Assembly (NCBI RefSeq): GCF_001613305.1
Contig: NZ_BDCC01000064.1
Coordinates: 1 to 64,000 of the forward strand
Direction of reading: 5' to 3'
DNA from: Nocardia vaccinii NBRC 15922
GTDB taxonomy: Bacteria; Actinomycetota; Actinomycetes; Mycobacteriales; Mycobacteriaceae
Length of the DNA stretch: 64,000 nucleotides
The notes beneath the pieces were generated by a model. That model ran no database searches. It was not told the origin of the DNA and saw only the letters and a program-made list of their open reading frames with translations. Positions 44,835 to 52,784 of the stretch are shown one piece after another; the first letter of the stretch is position 1; the number at the start of each line of letters is the position of its first letter. A program made the translations under genes and the position numbers.

Positions 44835-46277
44835 GTGGCAATCACCGACATCAAGGCGTTCGCCCATCTGACCGAGACGGATATCGAGACCCTCGGACAG
44901 GAGCTCGACGCTATCCGGCGCACCGTCGAATCATCGCTGGGCGAGAACGACGCGAAGTACATCCGGCGGTCGATTCGCGCGCAGCGCATCCTGGAGGCCG
45001 CGGGACGAGTCACACTGTTCGCCGGTAGGCGGCGCACGGCGTGGCTGGCCGGTACGGCCATGCTGGCGATTGCCAAGATCATCGAGAACATGGAACTCGG
45101 GCACAACATCAGCCACGGGCAGTGGGACTGGATGAACGACCCGGAGATCCACTCCACCACCTGGGAGTGGGATATGACGGGCACCTCCGGGCAGTGGAAG
45201 CGCGCGCACAACTATTCCCACCACACCTACACCAATGTGCTGGGCCGCGACGACGATCTGGGTTTCGGCATCCTGCGGATGACCCGCGATGAGCAGTGGC
45301 GTCCGATCCATCTCATCCAGCCGCTGGCGAATCTGCTGCTGGCCGCCACTTTCGAATGGGGTATCGCCCTGCACGATTTGGGGGCGGAGAAAGATCAGCT
45401 GGGCGTCCCGCCCATGCAGTTGCTCTCCGAGCCGAACAAGGCGTTCGCACGCAAGGCCGGCCGACAGGTCGCCAAGGATTTCGTGATCCATCCCGCGCTG
45501 ACCGGCCGGGGATGGAAACGCACCCTGCAAGCGAATGCGACCGCGAATCTGATTCGCAACCTGTGGGCGTACGCGGTGATCTTCTGCGGTCACTTCCCGG
45601 ACGGCGCGGAGAAATTCACCGAGGAGCAGTTCGACAACGAGACCCGCGGCGAATGGTATCTGCGGCAGATGCTGGGCAGCGCGAATTTCACCGCGGGCCC
45701 GGCAATGGCGTTCATGAGCGGCAATCTCTGCTACCAGATCGAGCATCATCTGTTCCCGGACATTCCCAGCAGCCGCTATCCGGAGATCTCGGCGCAGGTA
45801 CGCGAACTCTGCGACAAATACGATCTGCCCTATACGACCGGCTCGCTGGGCAAACAGTATCTGCTTGCATTCCGGACCATTCACAAGCTGGCACTGCCGG
45901 ACCGGTATCTGCGCCGCACCGCGGACGACGCACCGGAAACCTCGTCCGAGCGCAGATTCGCCGCCTTGTCCCTGCACTGGCCGAGCGCCGAAACCCTCGT
46001 CGATCCCGAGACGGGCGAGCGTCGCGGTCTGCGATCGGCGATGGCCGAGGCGAAGGTGGCATTGCGCGAGCGGGCCCGCCAGGAGAAAGAGGCCCTGCGT
46101 GAGGCCAAGCTGGCCCTGCAGGAAAAGGCCCGGCAGGAACAGCAGGCGTTGCGGGAGGCCACCCAGGCGCTGCAGGACAAGGCGCGCGAGGAACAGCAGC
46201 AGTTGCGGCGACGGGCGTTGCGGGAGCGGGCGCTGTGGCGGGTGCGTCGCCGCCAGCGGTCGCGGCAGGTTCGATAG
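44835..46277 (+). CDS. Membrane acyl-CoA desaturase (DesA3-like), copy 1 with repeat tail
   Basis: 480 residues. Three histidine boxes: HNISHGQWD, HNYSHHTYT and QIEHHLFPD, with the di-iron ligand layout of front-end/delta-9 membrane desaturases. Residues 409-462 consist of three 18-residue repeats (ALRERARQEKEALREAKL type), a predicted charged coiled coil, then a basic end; the second copy lacks this tail. GTG 44835. It follows the reductase by about 110 bp and is probably cotranscribed. Confidence 0.92.
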   Translation: MAITDIKAFAHLTETDIETLGQELDAIRRTVESSLGENDAKYIRRSIRAQRILEAAGRVTLFAGRRRTAWLAGTAMLAIAKIIENMELGHNISHGQWDWMNDPEIHSTTWEWDMTGTSGQWKRAHNYSHHTYTNVLGRDDDLGFGILRMTRDEQWRPIHLIQPLANLLLAATFEWGIALHDLGAEKDQLGVPPMQLLSEPNKAFARKAGRQVAKDFVIHPALTGRGWKRTLQANATANLIRNLWAYAVIFCGHFPDGAEKFTEEQFDNETRGEWYLRQMLGSANFTAGPAMAFMSGNLCYQIEHHLFPDIPSSRYPEISAQVRELCDKYDLPYTTGSLGKQYLLAFRTIHKLALPDRYLRRTADDAPETSSERRFAALSLHWPSAETLVDPETGERRGLRSAMAEAKVALRERARQEKEALREAKLALQEKARQEQQALREATQALQDKAREEQQQLRRRALRERALWRVRRRQRSRQVR

Positions 46278-46336
46278 GCATATCCTGGTCACATTCACAA
46301 TGCGGCGTACGCCACAGTTGTGAATCGATCCGGAGA

Positions 46337-46371
46337 TAACCTACGGAGCCGTAACCTACGGTAGTGTAACC
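46337..46371 (+). promoter_or_regulatory. Operator-like motif, site B (double), upstream of the second desaturase gene
   Basis: Contains the 21-bp motif shared with site A (46337-46357; TACGG-AG-CCGTA core) and an overlapping second, weaker unit TAACCTACGGTAGTGTAACC (46352-46371). It ends 3 bp before the start codon, so a bound protein would block initiation or the start itself. Likely controlled by the same regulator as site A. Confidence 0.65.
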
Positions 46372-46374
46372 AGC

Positions 46375-47628
46375 ATGGCGATCTCGGATGTCAAGGAATA
46401 CGCGCACCTCACCCCGGAGGACGTAGAAGCGATCGGTGTCGAGCTGGATACCATCCGGCGTGAAATCGAAGCCTCCCGTGGACAGCGCGATGCCCGCTAC
46501 ATCCGCAATGTGATCCGGCTCCAGCGCGCGCTCGAGATCAGCGGGCGTGCGGTGCTGTTCGCGAGTTTTCTCCCGCCCGCATGGCTGGCCGGCGTCGCTC
46601 TGCTGAGCACGGCCAAGATCATCGAGAACATGGAAATCGGGCACAACGTCATGCACGGCCAGTGGGACTGGATGAACGATCCGGAAATCCACTCCGCGTC
46701 GTGGGAGTGGGACAACGTCGGCCCGTCCGAACACTGGAAGATCACGCACAATTTCCTGCACCACAAGTACACCAATGTCCTGGGTATGGACGATGACATC
46801 GGCTACGGCCTGCTGCGCGTCACGCGCGATCAGCGCTGGTCTCCGTTCTATCTCGGCCAGCCGGTGTACAACCTGCTGCTGCAGATGTTCTTCGAATACG
46901 GTGTGGCGATTCAGCATCTGGAACTGGGCAAGGTCGCCAAGAAGAAATGGGCACCCGACAGCCCGGAGCGCAAGCAGTTCGAAGAGGACCGCCGCCTGGT
47001 GCTGAAGAAGATCGGCAAGCAGGTCGCCAAGGATTATGCGATCTTCCCGCTGCTGACCGGTCCGGCATTCCTGACCACGCTCTCGGCCAACGTCGCGGCC
47101 AACATCATCCGCAATGTGTGGACCAACGCGGTGATCTTCTGCGGCCACTTCCCCGACGGCGCCGAGAAATTCACCAAGGCCGATATCGACGGCGAGACCC
47201 AGGGCGAGTGGTACCTGCGCCAGATGTTGGGCAGCGCCAATATCTCCGGTGGCCGCGTGTTGCATTTCATGACCGGCAACCTCTCGCACCAGATCGAGCA
47301 CCACCTGTTCCCGGATCTGCCGAGCAACCGGCTCGCCTCGATCGCGGTGCGAGTGCGTGCGCTGTGCGATAAGTACGATCTGCCCTACACCACCGGTTCG
47401 ATGCCGGTGCAGTACGGCAAGGCGTGGCGCACCATCATCAAGCTCTCGCTGCCGAACAAATACCTGCGTCGTTCCACCGACGACGCACCCGAGACCAGGT
47501 CCGAACGCGCCTTCGGCGGTGCTCCCGACATCGATCCGGTCACCGGACGCCGCCGTGGCCTGCGCACCGCCCTGAAGCAGGGCCGCAAGCGCATCGCGGA
47601 GGCAAGGCGCGCCGTGCCGATCGGCTGA
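46375..47628 (+). CDS. Membrane acyl-CoA desaturase (DesA3-like), copy 2
   Basis: 417 residues, closely related to the preceding gene, with boxes HNVMHGQWD, HNFLHHKYT and QIEHHLFPD and similar spacing. It ends in a short basic tail without the coiled-coil repeats. Membrane-embedded and presumably uses electrons from the reductase encoded upstream to insert double bonds into acyl-CoAs. ATG 46375 lies so close to its operator-like site that the message may be leaderless. A terminator follows. Confidence 0.93.
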   Translation: MAISDVKEYAHLTPEDVEAIGVELDTIRREIEASRGQRDARYIRNVIRLQRALEISGRAVLFASFLPPAWLAGVALLSTAKIIENMEIGHNVMHGQWDWMNDPEIHSASWEWDNVGPSEHWKITHNFLHHKYTNVLGMDDDIGYGLLRVTRDQRWSPFYLGQPVYNLLLQMFFEYGVAIQHLELGKVAKKKWAPDSPERKQFEEDRRLVLKKIGKQVAKDYAIFPLLTGPAFLTTLSANVAANIIRNVWTNAVIFCGHFPDGAEKFTKADIDGETQGEWYLRQMLGSANISGGRVLHFMTGNLSHQIEHHLFPDLPSNRLASIAVRVRALCDKYDLPYTTGSMPVQYGKAWRTIIKLSLPNKYLRRSTDDAPETRSERAFGGAPDIDPVTGRRRGLRTALKQGRKRIAEARRAVPIG

Positions 47629-47647
47629 CGCCGCCGCTGCGAGAATT

Positions 47648-47685
47648 CGAACGCACCCCGTCCGACATCGGCCGGGGTGCGTTCG
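47648..47685 (+). terminator. Terminator after the desaturase cluster
   Basis: Perfect 13-bp stem CGAACGCACCCCG with a 12-nt loop, 19 nt past the desaturase stop. Confidence 0.85.
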
Positions 47686-47789
47686 TCTACCGGCACAGGC
47701 GCCTCGGGCAAGGGTTCGACGCTGCCTGATTATTTTGCTCTGGTTGACTGGTGCCGATTCGGTCGGATGCGGGCAAGATTGGCGATGGT

Positions 47790-48422
47790 GTGGTTACTGA
47801 GCACGACATTTACGAAGTGATCCGGCGGCGGCGCGATGTGCGCGCCGAATTCACCGGCGAACTCCTGGACGACGCCACCCTGCTGCGGATCCTCGATGCG
47901 GCACACCGCGCGCCGAGCGTCGGCAATTCGCAGCCGTGGGATTTCATCGTCGTGCGCGACCCGGCCACGCTGACGCGCTTCGCCGCGCATGTCGCGGACA
48001 AGCGCATCGAGTTCGGTGAATCGCTGCCGCCCGAACGGGCCCGGACCTTCGAACCGATCAAGATCGAGGGCATCACCGAGAGCGGCACCGGCATCGTGGT
48101 GACCCACGACGACAGCCGGGGCGGCCCGCACATCCTGGGCCGGGCCACCGTGCCCGAAACCGGGCTCTACTCGACCATTCTCGCGATCCAGAACATGTGG
48201 CTCGCCGCGACCGCCGAAGGGGTGGGCGTCGGCTGGGTCAGCTTCTACGACGCCCCCTTCCTCACCGATCTGATGCACCTGCCGCCCGGCATCCGCCCGG
48301 TCGCCTGGTTGTGCGTGGGCCCGGTACACGAGTTCCAGGAGACGCCCGATCTCGAGAGGTTCGGCTGGCGCGAACGCCGACCGCTGAGCGAGGCCGTGCA
48401 CTGGGAGAGATTCCCCAGCTGA
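47790..48422 (+). CDS. bluB: 5,6-dimethylbenzimidazole synthase BluB
   Basis: About 210 residues of the nitroreductase fold with BluB features: VIRRRRDVRAEF start, RAPSVGNSQPWDFIVV, and GWVSFYDAPFLTDLMHLPPG. It cleaves FMNH2 with oxygen to make the lower ligand of vitamin B12. GTG 47790 is used; GTG 47751 in frame is also possible, and neither has a strong ribosome-binding site. No other cobalamin gene is nearby. Confidence 0.88.
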   Translation: MVTEHDIYEVIRRRRDVRAEFTGELLDDATLLRILDAAHRAPSVGNSQPWDFIVVRDPATLTRFAAHVADKRIEFGESLPPERARTFEPIKIEGITESGTGIVVTHDDSRGGPHILGRATVPETGLYSTILAIQNMWLAATAEGVGVGWVSFYDAPFLTDLMHLPPGIRPVAWLCVGPVHEFQETPDLERFGWRERRPLSEAVHWERFPS

Positions 48423-48465
48423 CCCTGCCTGTCGGCCTACACCCGCTCGCCGACCGACATGCCGA

Positions 48466-48494
48466 GGGGCCGACGACTCGATGCCGTCGGCCCC
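48466..48494. terminator. Bidirectional terminator between bluB and hpf
   Basis: Perfect 10-bp stem GGGGCCGACG with a 9-nt loop between convergent genes. Confidence 0.8.
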
Positions 48495-48512
48495 GGAGTG
48501 GCGCGAATCCTG

Positions 48513-49238
48513 CTAAGCCAGTCTGATCAGGCCGTAGTCGAAGGCGTGACGGCGGTACACCACCGAGGGACGGTCGGATTCTCGGTCGTGGAACAGGAAG
48601 AAATCGTGGCCGACGAGCTCCATCTGATAGAGCGCGTCGTCCACGGACATCGGGGCCGCGGAGTGCACCTTGGTCCGCACGATATGGCCGGGACCGGCGT
48701 AATCAGCCTCCACCTCCTGATCGCGCGCCGGGGCGCCGTTCACGGCGGCGCGGCTCAGCGATTCATCGACGAGGTCCGCGGTCGCCTCGGCCACCGAGAC
48801 CGGGGTCTTCTCGCCGTAGTGCACCCGACGACGGTCCTTGCTGCGCCGCAGACGACTCTCCAGCTTTTCCGCCGCCTGTTCCAGGGCAGCGTAGAAGCTG
48901 TCCGCACACGCTTCCGCGCGCACGATCGGCCCCTTGCCGCGTGCGGTGATCTCGAGGCGCTGGCAACTCTTGCGCTGTCTGCGATTGCGTTCGTGGAACA
49001 GCTCCACGTCGAACAGGTAGATCGACGGGTCGAAACGCTCGAGCCGGGAGAGTCTGTCCGCCACGTGAATTCGGAAATGATCGGGAACCTCGACGTTGCG
49101 GCCCTTCACCACGACGTCGGCACTGGGGACTTTGGGCTGCGTCTCGGGTTCGGCTCGGTCGAAAGCGGTGGAATCAGCTGTCGCGCCGAAGCGGGCCGAG
49201 GCGTCTGCTTCTTTCACTGAAGGTCGTGAAGTCGTCAC
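48513..49238 (-). CDS. hpf: Ribosome hibernation-promoting factor, long form (Rv3241c-like)
   Basis: 241 residues: disordered N-terminal ~45 residues, HPF/RaiA domain (VVVKGRNVEVPDHFRIHVADRLSRLERFD ... RAEACADSFYAALEQAAEKLESRLRR), a linker, and the C-terminal dimerisation domain (MSVDDALYQMELVGHDFFLFHDRES). Long HPF pairs 70S ribosomes into inactive 100S dimers in stationary phase. GTG 49238 follows GGGAGG by 5 nt. Confidence 0.93.
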   Translation of the reverse strand: MTTSRPSVKEADASARFGATADSTAFDRAEPETQPKVPSADVVVKGRNVEVPDHFRIHVADRLSRLERFDPSIYLFDVELFHERNRRQRKSCQRLEITARGKGPIVRAEACADSFYAALEQAAEKLESRLRRSKDRRRVHYGEKTPVSVAEATADLVDESLSRAAVNGAPARDQEVEADYAGPGHIVRTKVHSAAPMSVDDALYQMELVGHDFFLFHDRESDRPSVVYRRHAFDYGLIRLA

Positions 49239-49491
49239 GCGTACCTCCCGGATCTGGCCACACACACGAGTCGTGTGCGGCGGGTTCAACTCGTGTCGAG
49301 AGGTGTGTGCGGCAGGCGATCAGCTGACACAGGCGGCGCTCGCGAAACTGGTTGCGCACACCGGAGAACTCGACACGAAAGTCGCTCGAGGCGCCACCTC
49401 CAACCTCTGGTATCGGGGTGTCAGATCGCTCTGATCGCCACGCTATTACGCCAGCGACTAGTCCGCCAGTATTCACGCAAATTTCGCCCGC

Positions 49492-50136
49492 TCATACGGC
49501 GCAAGTCACCATGACAGCCCGTACCCCGATGCCCGCGGCCGCCAGCGCACGAACCGACTCGCCCGCCGTCGCTCCCGTCGTGAGGACGTCGTCAACCAGC
49601 ACTACCTCGGCATTCATCGCCGACAGGGCAGCACGCAACGGCCCGGCGCGGGCCGTGATCCGCCCCTGGAGATTGGCTCTGCGCTCCCTCGGGCCCAGCC
49701 CCACCGAATCCCGTACCGCACGGTGCATTCGCAGCGCCGAAGCCACCCCGCAATCAGGCAGCAAACCCGCAGCGATCCGGGCCACCCGGGCCACCGGATC
49801 GCCCCCGCGACGGCGCGCGGCCGACCGTTTGGTCGGTGCCGGAACAAGGACCAGCGACCGTCGTGGATCACGAAGTGTAGCCAGTCCCCCGGCCAATGCC
49901 AACCCCAACGGCGCCGCCAGATCCCGGCGTCCATGCTCCTTGACTGCGATCACCGCCCGGCGCGCCGCGCCGGCATACCCGCCCAGCGCCCAGCACGGCA
50001 CACCCGGATCGGTGCGGGGACGCACCCGCACCGGCGTACCGGACAGACTCCGCGCGCATCCGGCGCACCACACATCCCCGTGGGCCCCACATCCCCCGCA
50101 CGTTCGCGGCAGGATCAGATCCAGCAGCATCCGCAT
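49492..50136 (-). CDS. ComFC-family phosphoribosyltransferase-like protein
   Basis: 214 residues. An N-terminal zinc ribbon (CGGCGAHGDVWCAGC, two CxxC pairs) and a C-terminal PRTase domain with the PRPP loop VVLVDDVLTTGATAGES. The family is related to competence protein ComFC but its role outside DNA uptake is unknown. ATG 50136 or ATG 50130 can start it; the frame is open another 100 codons upstream without coding character. Same place as Rv3242c, between hpf and lpqB. Confidence 0.87.
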   Translation of the reverse strand: MRMLLDLILPRTCGGCGAHGDVWCAGCARSLSGTPVRVRPRTDPGVPCWALGGYAGAARRAVIAVKEHGRRDLAAPLGLALAGGLATLRDPRRSLVLVPAPTKRSAARRRGGDPVARVARIAAGLLPDCGVASALRMHRAVRDSVGLGPRERRANLQGRITARAGPLRAALSAMNAEVVLVDDVLTTGATAGESVRALAAAGIGVRAVMVTCAV

Positions 50137-50522
50137 CGGCCCAGTGTGCCGGGCATCTCGGGCATCGCCAACAGGCTCGGCGTTCGCCCATGTGCAACGG
50201 GTGCGGGCGAGGCGATCCGACGCAGGCATGGACATCGCGGAATGCCTGGTACCAAAACCGGTGGCCGGACCGGACATCCGCGCCGGTGGGCGCAATCGCC
50301 CGATGCCGATTCCTCGATTCCGGCAGAACCAGGTACGTCCACATGCGGTGTTGCTATTCGGCTTTCGACCATTCGGGCAGCACCGGGAGTCGGATTCGTG
50401 CCGCGGCCCGGTACCTCGCGAGCTAGCGGGGCAGGCGGTTCTGGACACATGCCTGTAGGATTCGCGGCGTAGGGGGGAGGCTGGATCCTTCCCAAATATC
50501 CATTCCGGGAAGGGAATTCAGA
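50137..50522. other. Intergenic region between the comFC-like gene and a small secreted-protein gene
   Basis: 386 bp with divergent promoters expected. No frame has a ribosome-binding site or recognisable product. Confidence 0.45.
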
Positions 50523-50771
50523 ATGCGCAACCTGCTCAACCGAACTACGGTCACTCGCGTGCTGGCCATCGCGCTCGCTGCGGGCGCATCAACTATCGCG
50601 CTGGTCACACCGGCGCTTGCTGCCGCTCGCCCGGCAGTCGTCACGACGTTCCCGCTCCAGTTCTGCGGCCCGGACAAGGAAGGCCTGGAGGTCACCACCC
50701 AAGGCCCCCCGCCCAATTATTGGATTTGCCTGAAGAACGGAACGGGAGAGTGGGTGTGGGTTCCGAGGTAG
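50523..50771 (+). CDS. Small secreted protein
   Basis: 82 residues: signal peptide (TRVLAIALAAGASTIALVTP, cleavage after ALAA near residue 34) and a ~48-residue mature part with two cysteines (LQFCGPDKEG, YWICLKNG) that may pair, ending WVWVPR. AAGGGAA precedes the ATG. No known family. Confidence 0.7.
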   Translation: MRNLLNRTTVTRVLAIALAAGASTIALVTPALAAARPAVVTTFPLQFCGPDKEGLEVTTQGPPPNYWICLKNGTGEWVWVPR

Positions 50772-50849
50772 TCGGTTCTGTCTCTGGACGAGATGAACGC
50801 GGGTTGAAGGTCCACATCCGCAACTGATCGACTACCGCTATGAACCGAT

Positions 50850-50885
50850 CGATCTCCTTGAAGGGTCCGACCTTCAAGGAGATCG
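50850..50885. terminator. Hairpin between the secreted-protein gene and lpqB
   Basis: Perfect 15-bp stem CGATCTCCTTGAAGG with a GTCCGA loop between convergent genes. Confidence 0.75.
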
Positions 50886-50942
50886 TCGGTGTCTCGAATC
50901 CCTTCGGCCATTCGCCGAAGAAGATCGGCCGCGTTTCGACAT

Positions 50943-52784
50943 TCAGCCGGGCAATACAGGTACCACATTGGCGCCCAACCCTTGCACCTCGCGCCAGAAC
51001 CGTTCCCTGCTGGGCTGGTCGGACTGCAGTTGCATCATGGCACGCGAATCCGCGACGTAAAACGTGTTCGAAGCGACGCTGACCAACCGTACGGGTGGTG
51101 TCAGATTCTGGCTCGACAACGGGTTCAGCTCCGAACCGTCGATGTATACCGACTGCACCGGGTTCACATCGCCCTCCCGAGCCACGACCAGCGTTTCGGG
51201 GCTGGACCAGTCGATGGACACCGCGGTGGTACTCAGATCGACCGCGACCGGTTGCGGCGAAACCAGCGCGTATTTGCCGTCCGGACGCACAACCACGATC
51301 GCGACGTACACCTTGCCCCCGGCGATGATCGCGGCACGAGCGCCGTCGCGGGAGAGGCGCAGATCGGTGATGGGCAGACGTGGCACGGGATCGGTGCTGT
51401 TCGGCTCGGCTATCGTCAGCGTGGAACTGTCGACGTCTTGCCGCGAAACATTGCCGGTGGCGCGATCGTGAACCACCCGGACGACCCTGGTGCCGTCGAT
51501 GACGGTCCACACCGCCCCGCCGTCGGATGTCCAAGACGGGCGGGTGAAGGTGTCGCCCTGGACCACCGAGAAGGTGGTGGAGCCGTCGTAACTGCCGATC
51601 ACCAGGGTATGCCTGGGCTTGGGCGCGGGCTCGCCGCTGTCGGCGACCGCGGCGACCAACTGCCCGTCATCGGATAATCCGACCGACTGCAAATTGTGCG
51701 TGGTACCGAAATATCCGGGGGTGGGAGTGCTGCGCCCCTTGGCGGTGTCCACCGTGACCAGCGTGCCGTCCCGCAGGGCATGCAGACCCGTGCGATCGGC
51801 GGTGGGCGCCCTCGGATTCAACGCATTGACATCGTCCAGCGACCAGCCGGTGCTCGCGTACCGGTCGTCGAGCGGCTTGCCGTCAGCGAGCAGGACGTAC
51901 GGACCGAGGATCTCCGCCCACGCGAGCGTCAGCACCACCTGCGCGGCCAGTAGCTCCCTACTTCGCGCATCGAGCGTCGAGGCGCCCGCGAAGTCGATCC
52001 GCACCCCGCCCAGGCCCACACCCACCCCGTCGGCGGCACCATTGGCCTTGGTGATGCCCCCACGCAAACTGATCGGCGCGGCCAGCACATTGCGCACGGC
52101 GGGCGCCAGAGATGGCTGTGCCCCTTCGGACAGCAACGCGAGCAACCACTGTGTGAGCTGATCCTTACCCGTGGCGACCCAGCGCAGATCCGGAACCATG
52201 CTGGTGCCGGCGCTGTTCGCGAAGTACAGCGAATAGCGGTGATAAGCCTTGTGGAACGCGTCGCTGTCCACGACGACGCCCGGTTCCACCTGGTTGATCC
52301 GCCACTCGTCGCGGACCTTGGTCAGCTCGACCCTGGTCTCGTAGGTATTGTCCTGGGCCCGGAACGACCCGTCCGCGCCCAGCTCGCCGAGTTTGCGCGC
52401 CCGAATCCGATAGGTGGCGGTATCGCCCGTGAGGGATTCGCGCAGCGTATCCGGCGACTCCACGATCGCGGTCCCGGCGCTGTCGTCCCAGTTCAACGCC
52501 GCGGTCGGGGACAGATACTCCCGCGCCTGCTGATGCCGGTCGGCCGGATTCGCGGTCGCGGTCAGGAAATTGCGCACCAGCAGATCCGGGTCGTGCCCCG
52601 CGACCGGCGTGACGGGACCGGCGCTGGTGGGCGCGTGATCGATGGTCCCCAATGCCTGCGGCGCCGAGGAATCGGGCAGATTCGCACAGCCGCTCAGCGC
52701 CAGTACCGATACCAGTAGCTGACCGATCACCACACGTAATCGGCTCACCCCGGCCCGCTGCCAGGTGCGAGAACCTCGACTCAT
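50943..52784 (-). CDS. lpqB: Lipoprotein LpqB
   Basis: 613 residues. A lipobox LALSGC places lipidation on Cys33; a GerMN domain (about 220-330) is followed by a beta-propeller-like half (SPTPGYFGTTHNLQSVGLSDDG). LpqB binds the extracellular part of the kinase MtrB and modulates MtrA signalling. ATG 52784 overlaps the mtrB stop by 4 nt (ATGA), making mtrA-mtrB-lpqB a coupled operon. Confidence 0.94.
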   Translation of the reverse strand: MSRGSRTWQRAGVSRLRVVIGQLLVSVLALSGCANLPDSSAPQALGTIDHAPTSAGPVTPVAGHDPDLLVRNFLTATANPADRHQQAREYLSPTAALNWDDSAGTAIVESPDTLRESLTGDTATYRIRARKLGELGADGSFRAQDNTYETRVELTKVRDEWRINQVEPGVVVDSDAFHKAYHRYSLYFANSAGTSMVPDLRWVATGKDQLTQWLLALLSEGAQPSLAPAVRNVLAAPISLRGGITKANGAADGVGVGLGGVRIDFAGASTLDARSRELLAAQVVLTLAWAEILGPYVLLADGKPLDDRYASTGWSLDDVNALNPRAPTADRTGLHALRDGTLVTVDTAKGRSTPTPGYFGTTHNLQSVGLSDDGQLVAAVADSGEPAPKPRHTLVIGSYDGSTTFSVVQGDTFTRPSWTSDGGAVWTVIDGTRVVRVVHDRATGNVSRQDVDSSTLTIAEPNSTDPVPRLPITDLRLSRDGARAAIIAGGKVYVAIVVVRPDGKYALVSPQPVAVDLSTTAVSIDWSSPETLVVAREGDVNPVQSVYIDGSELNPLSSQNLTPPVRLVSVASNTFYVADSRAMMQLQSDQPSRERFWREVQGLGANVVPVLPG

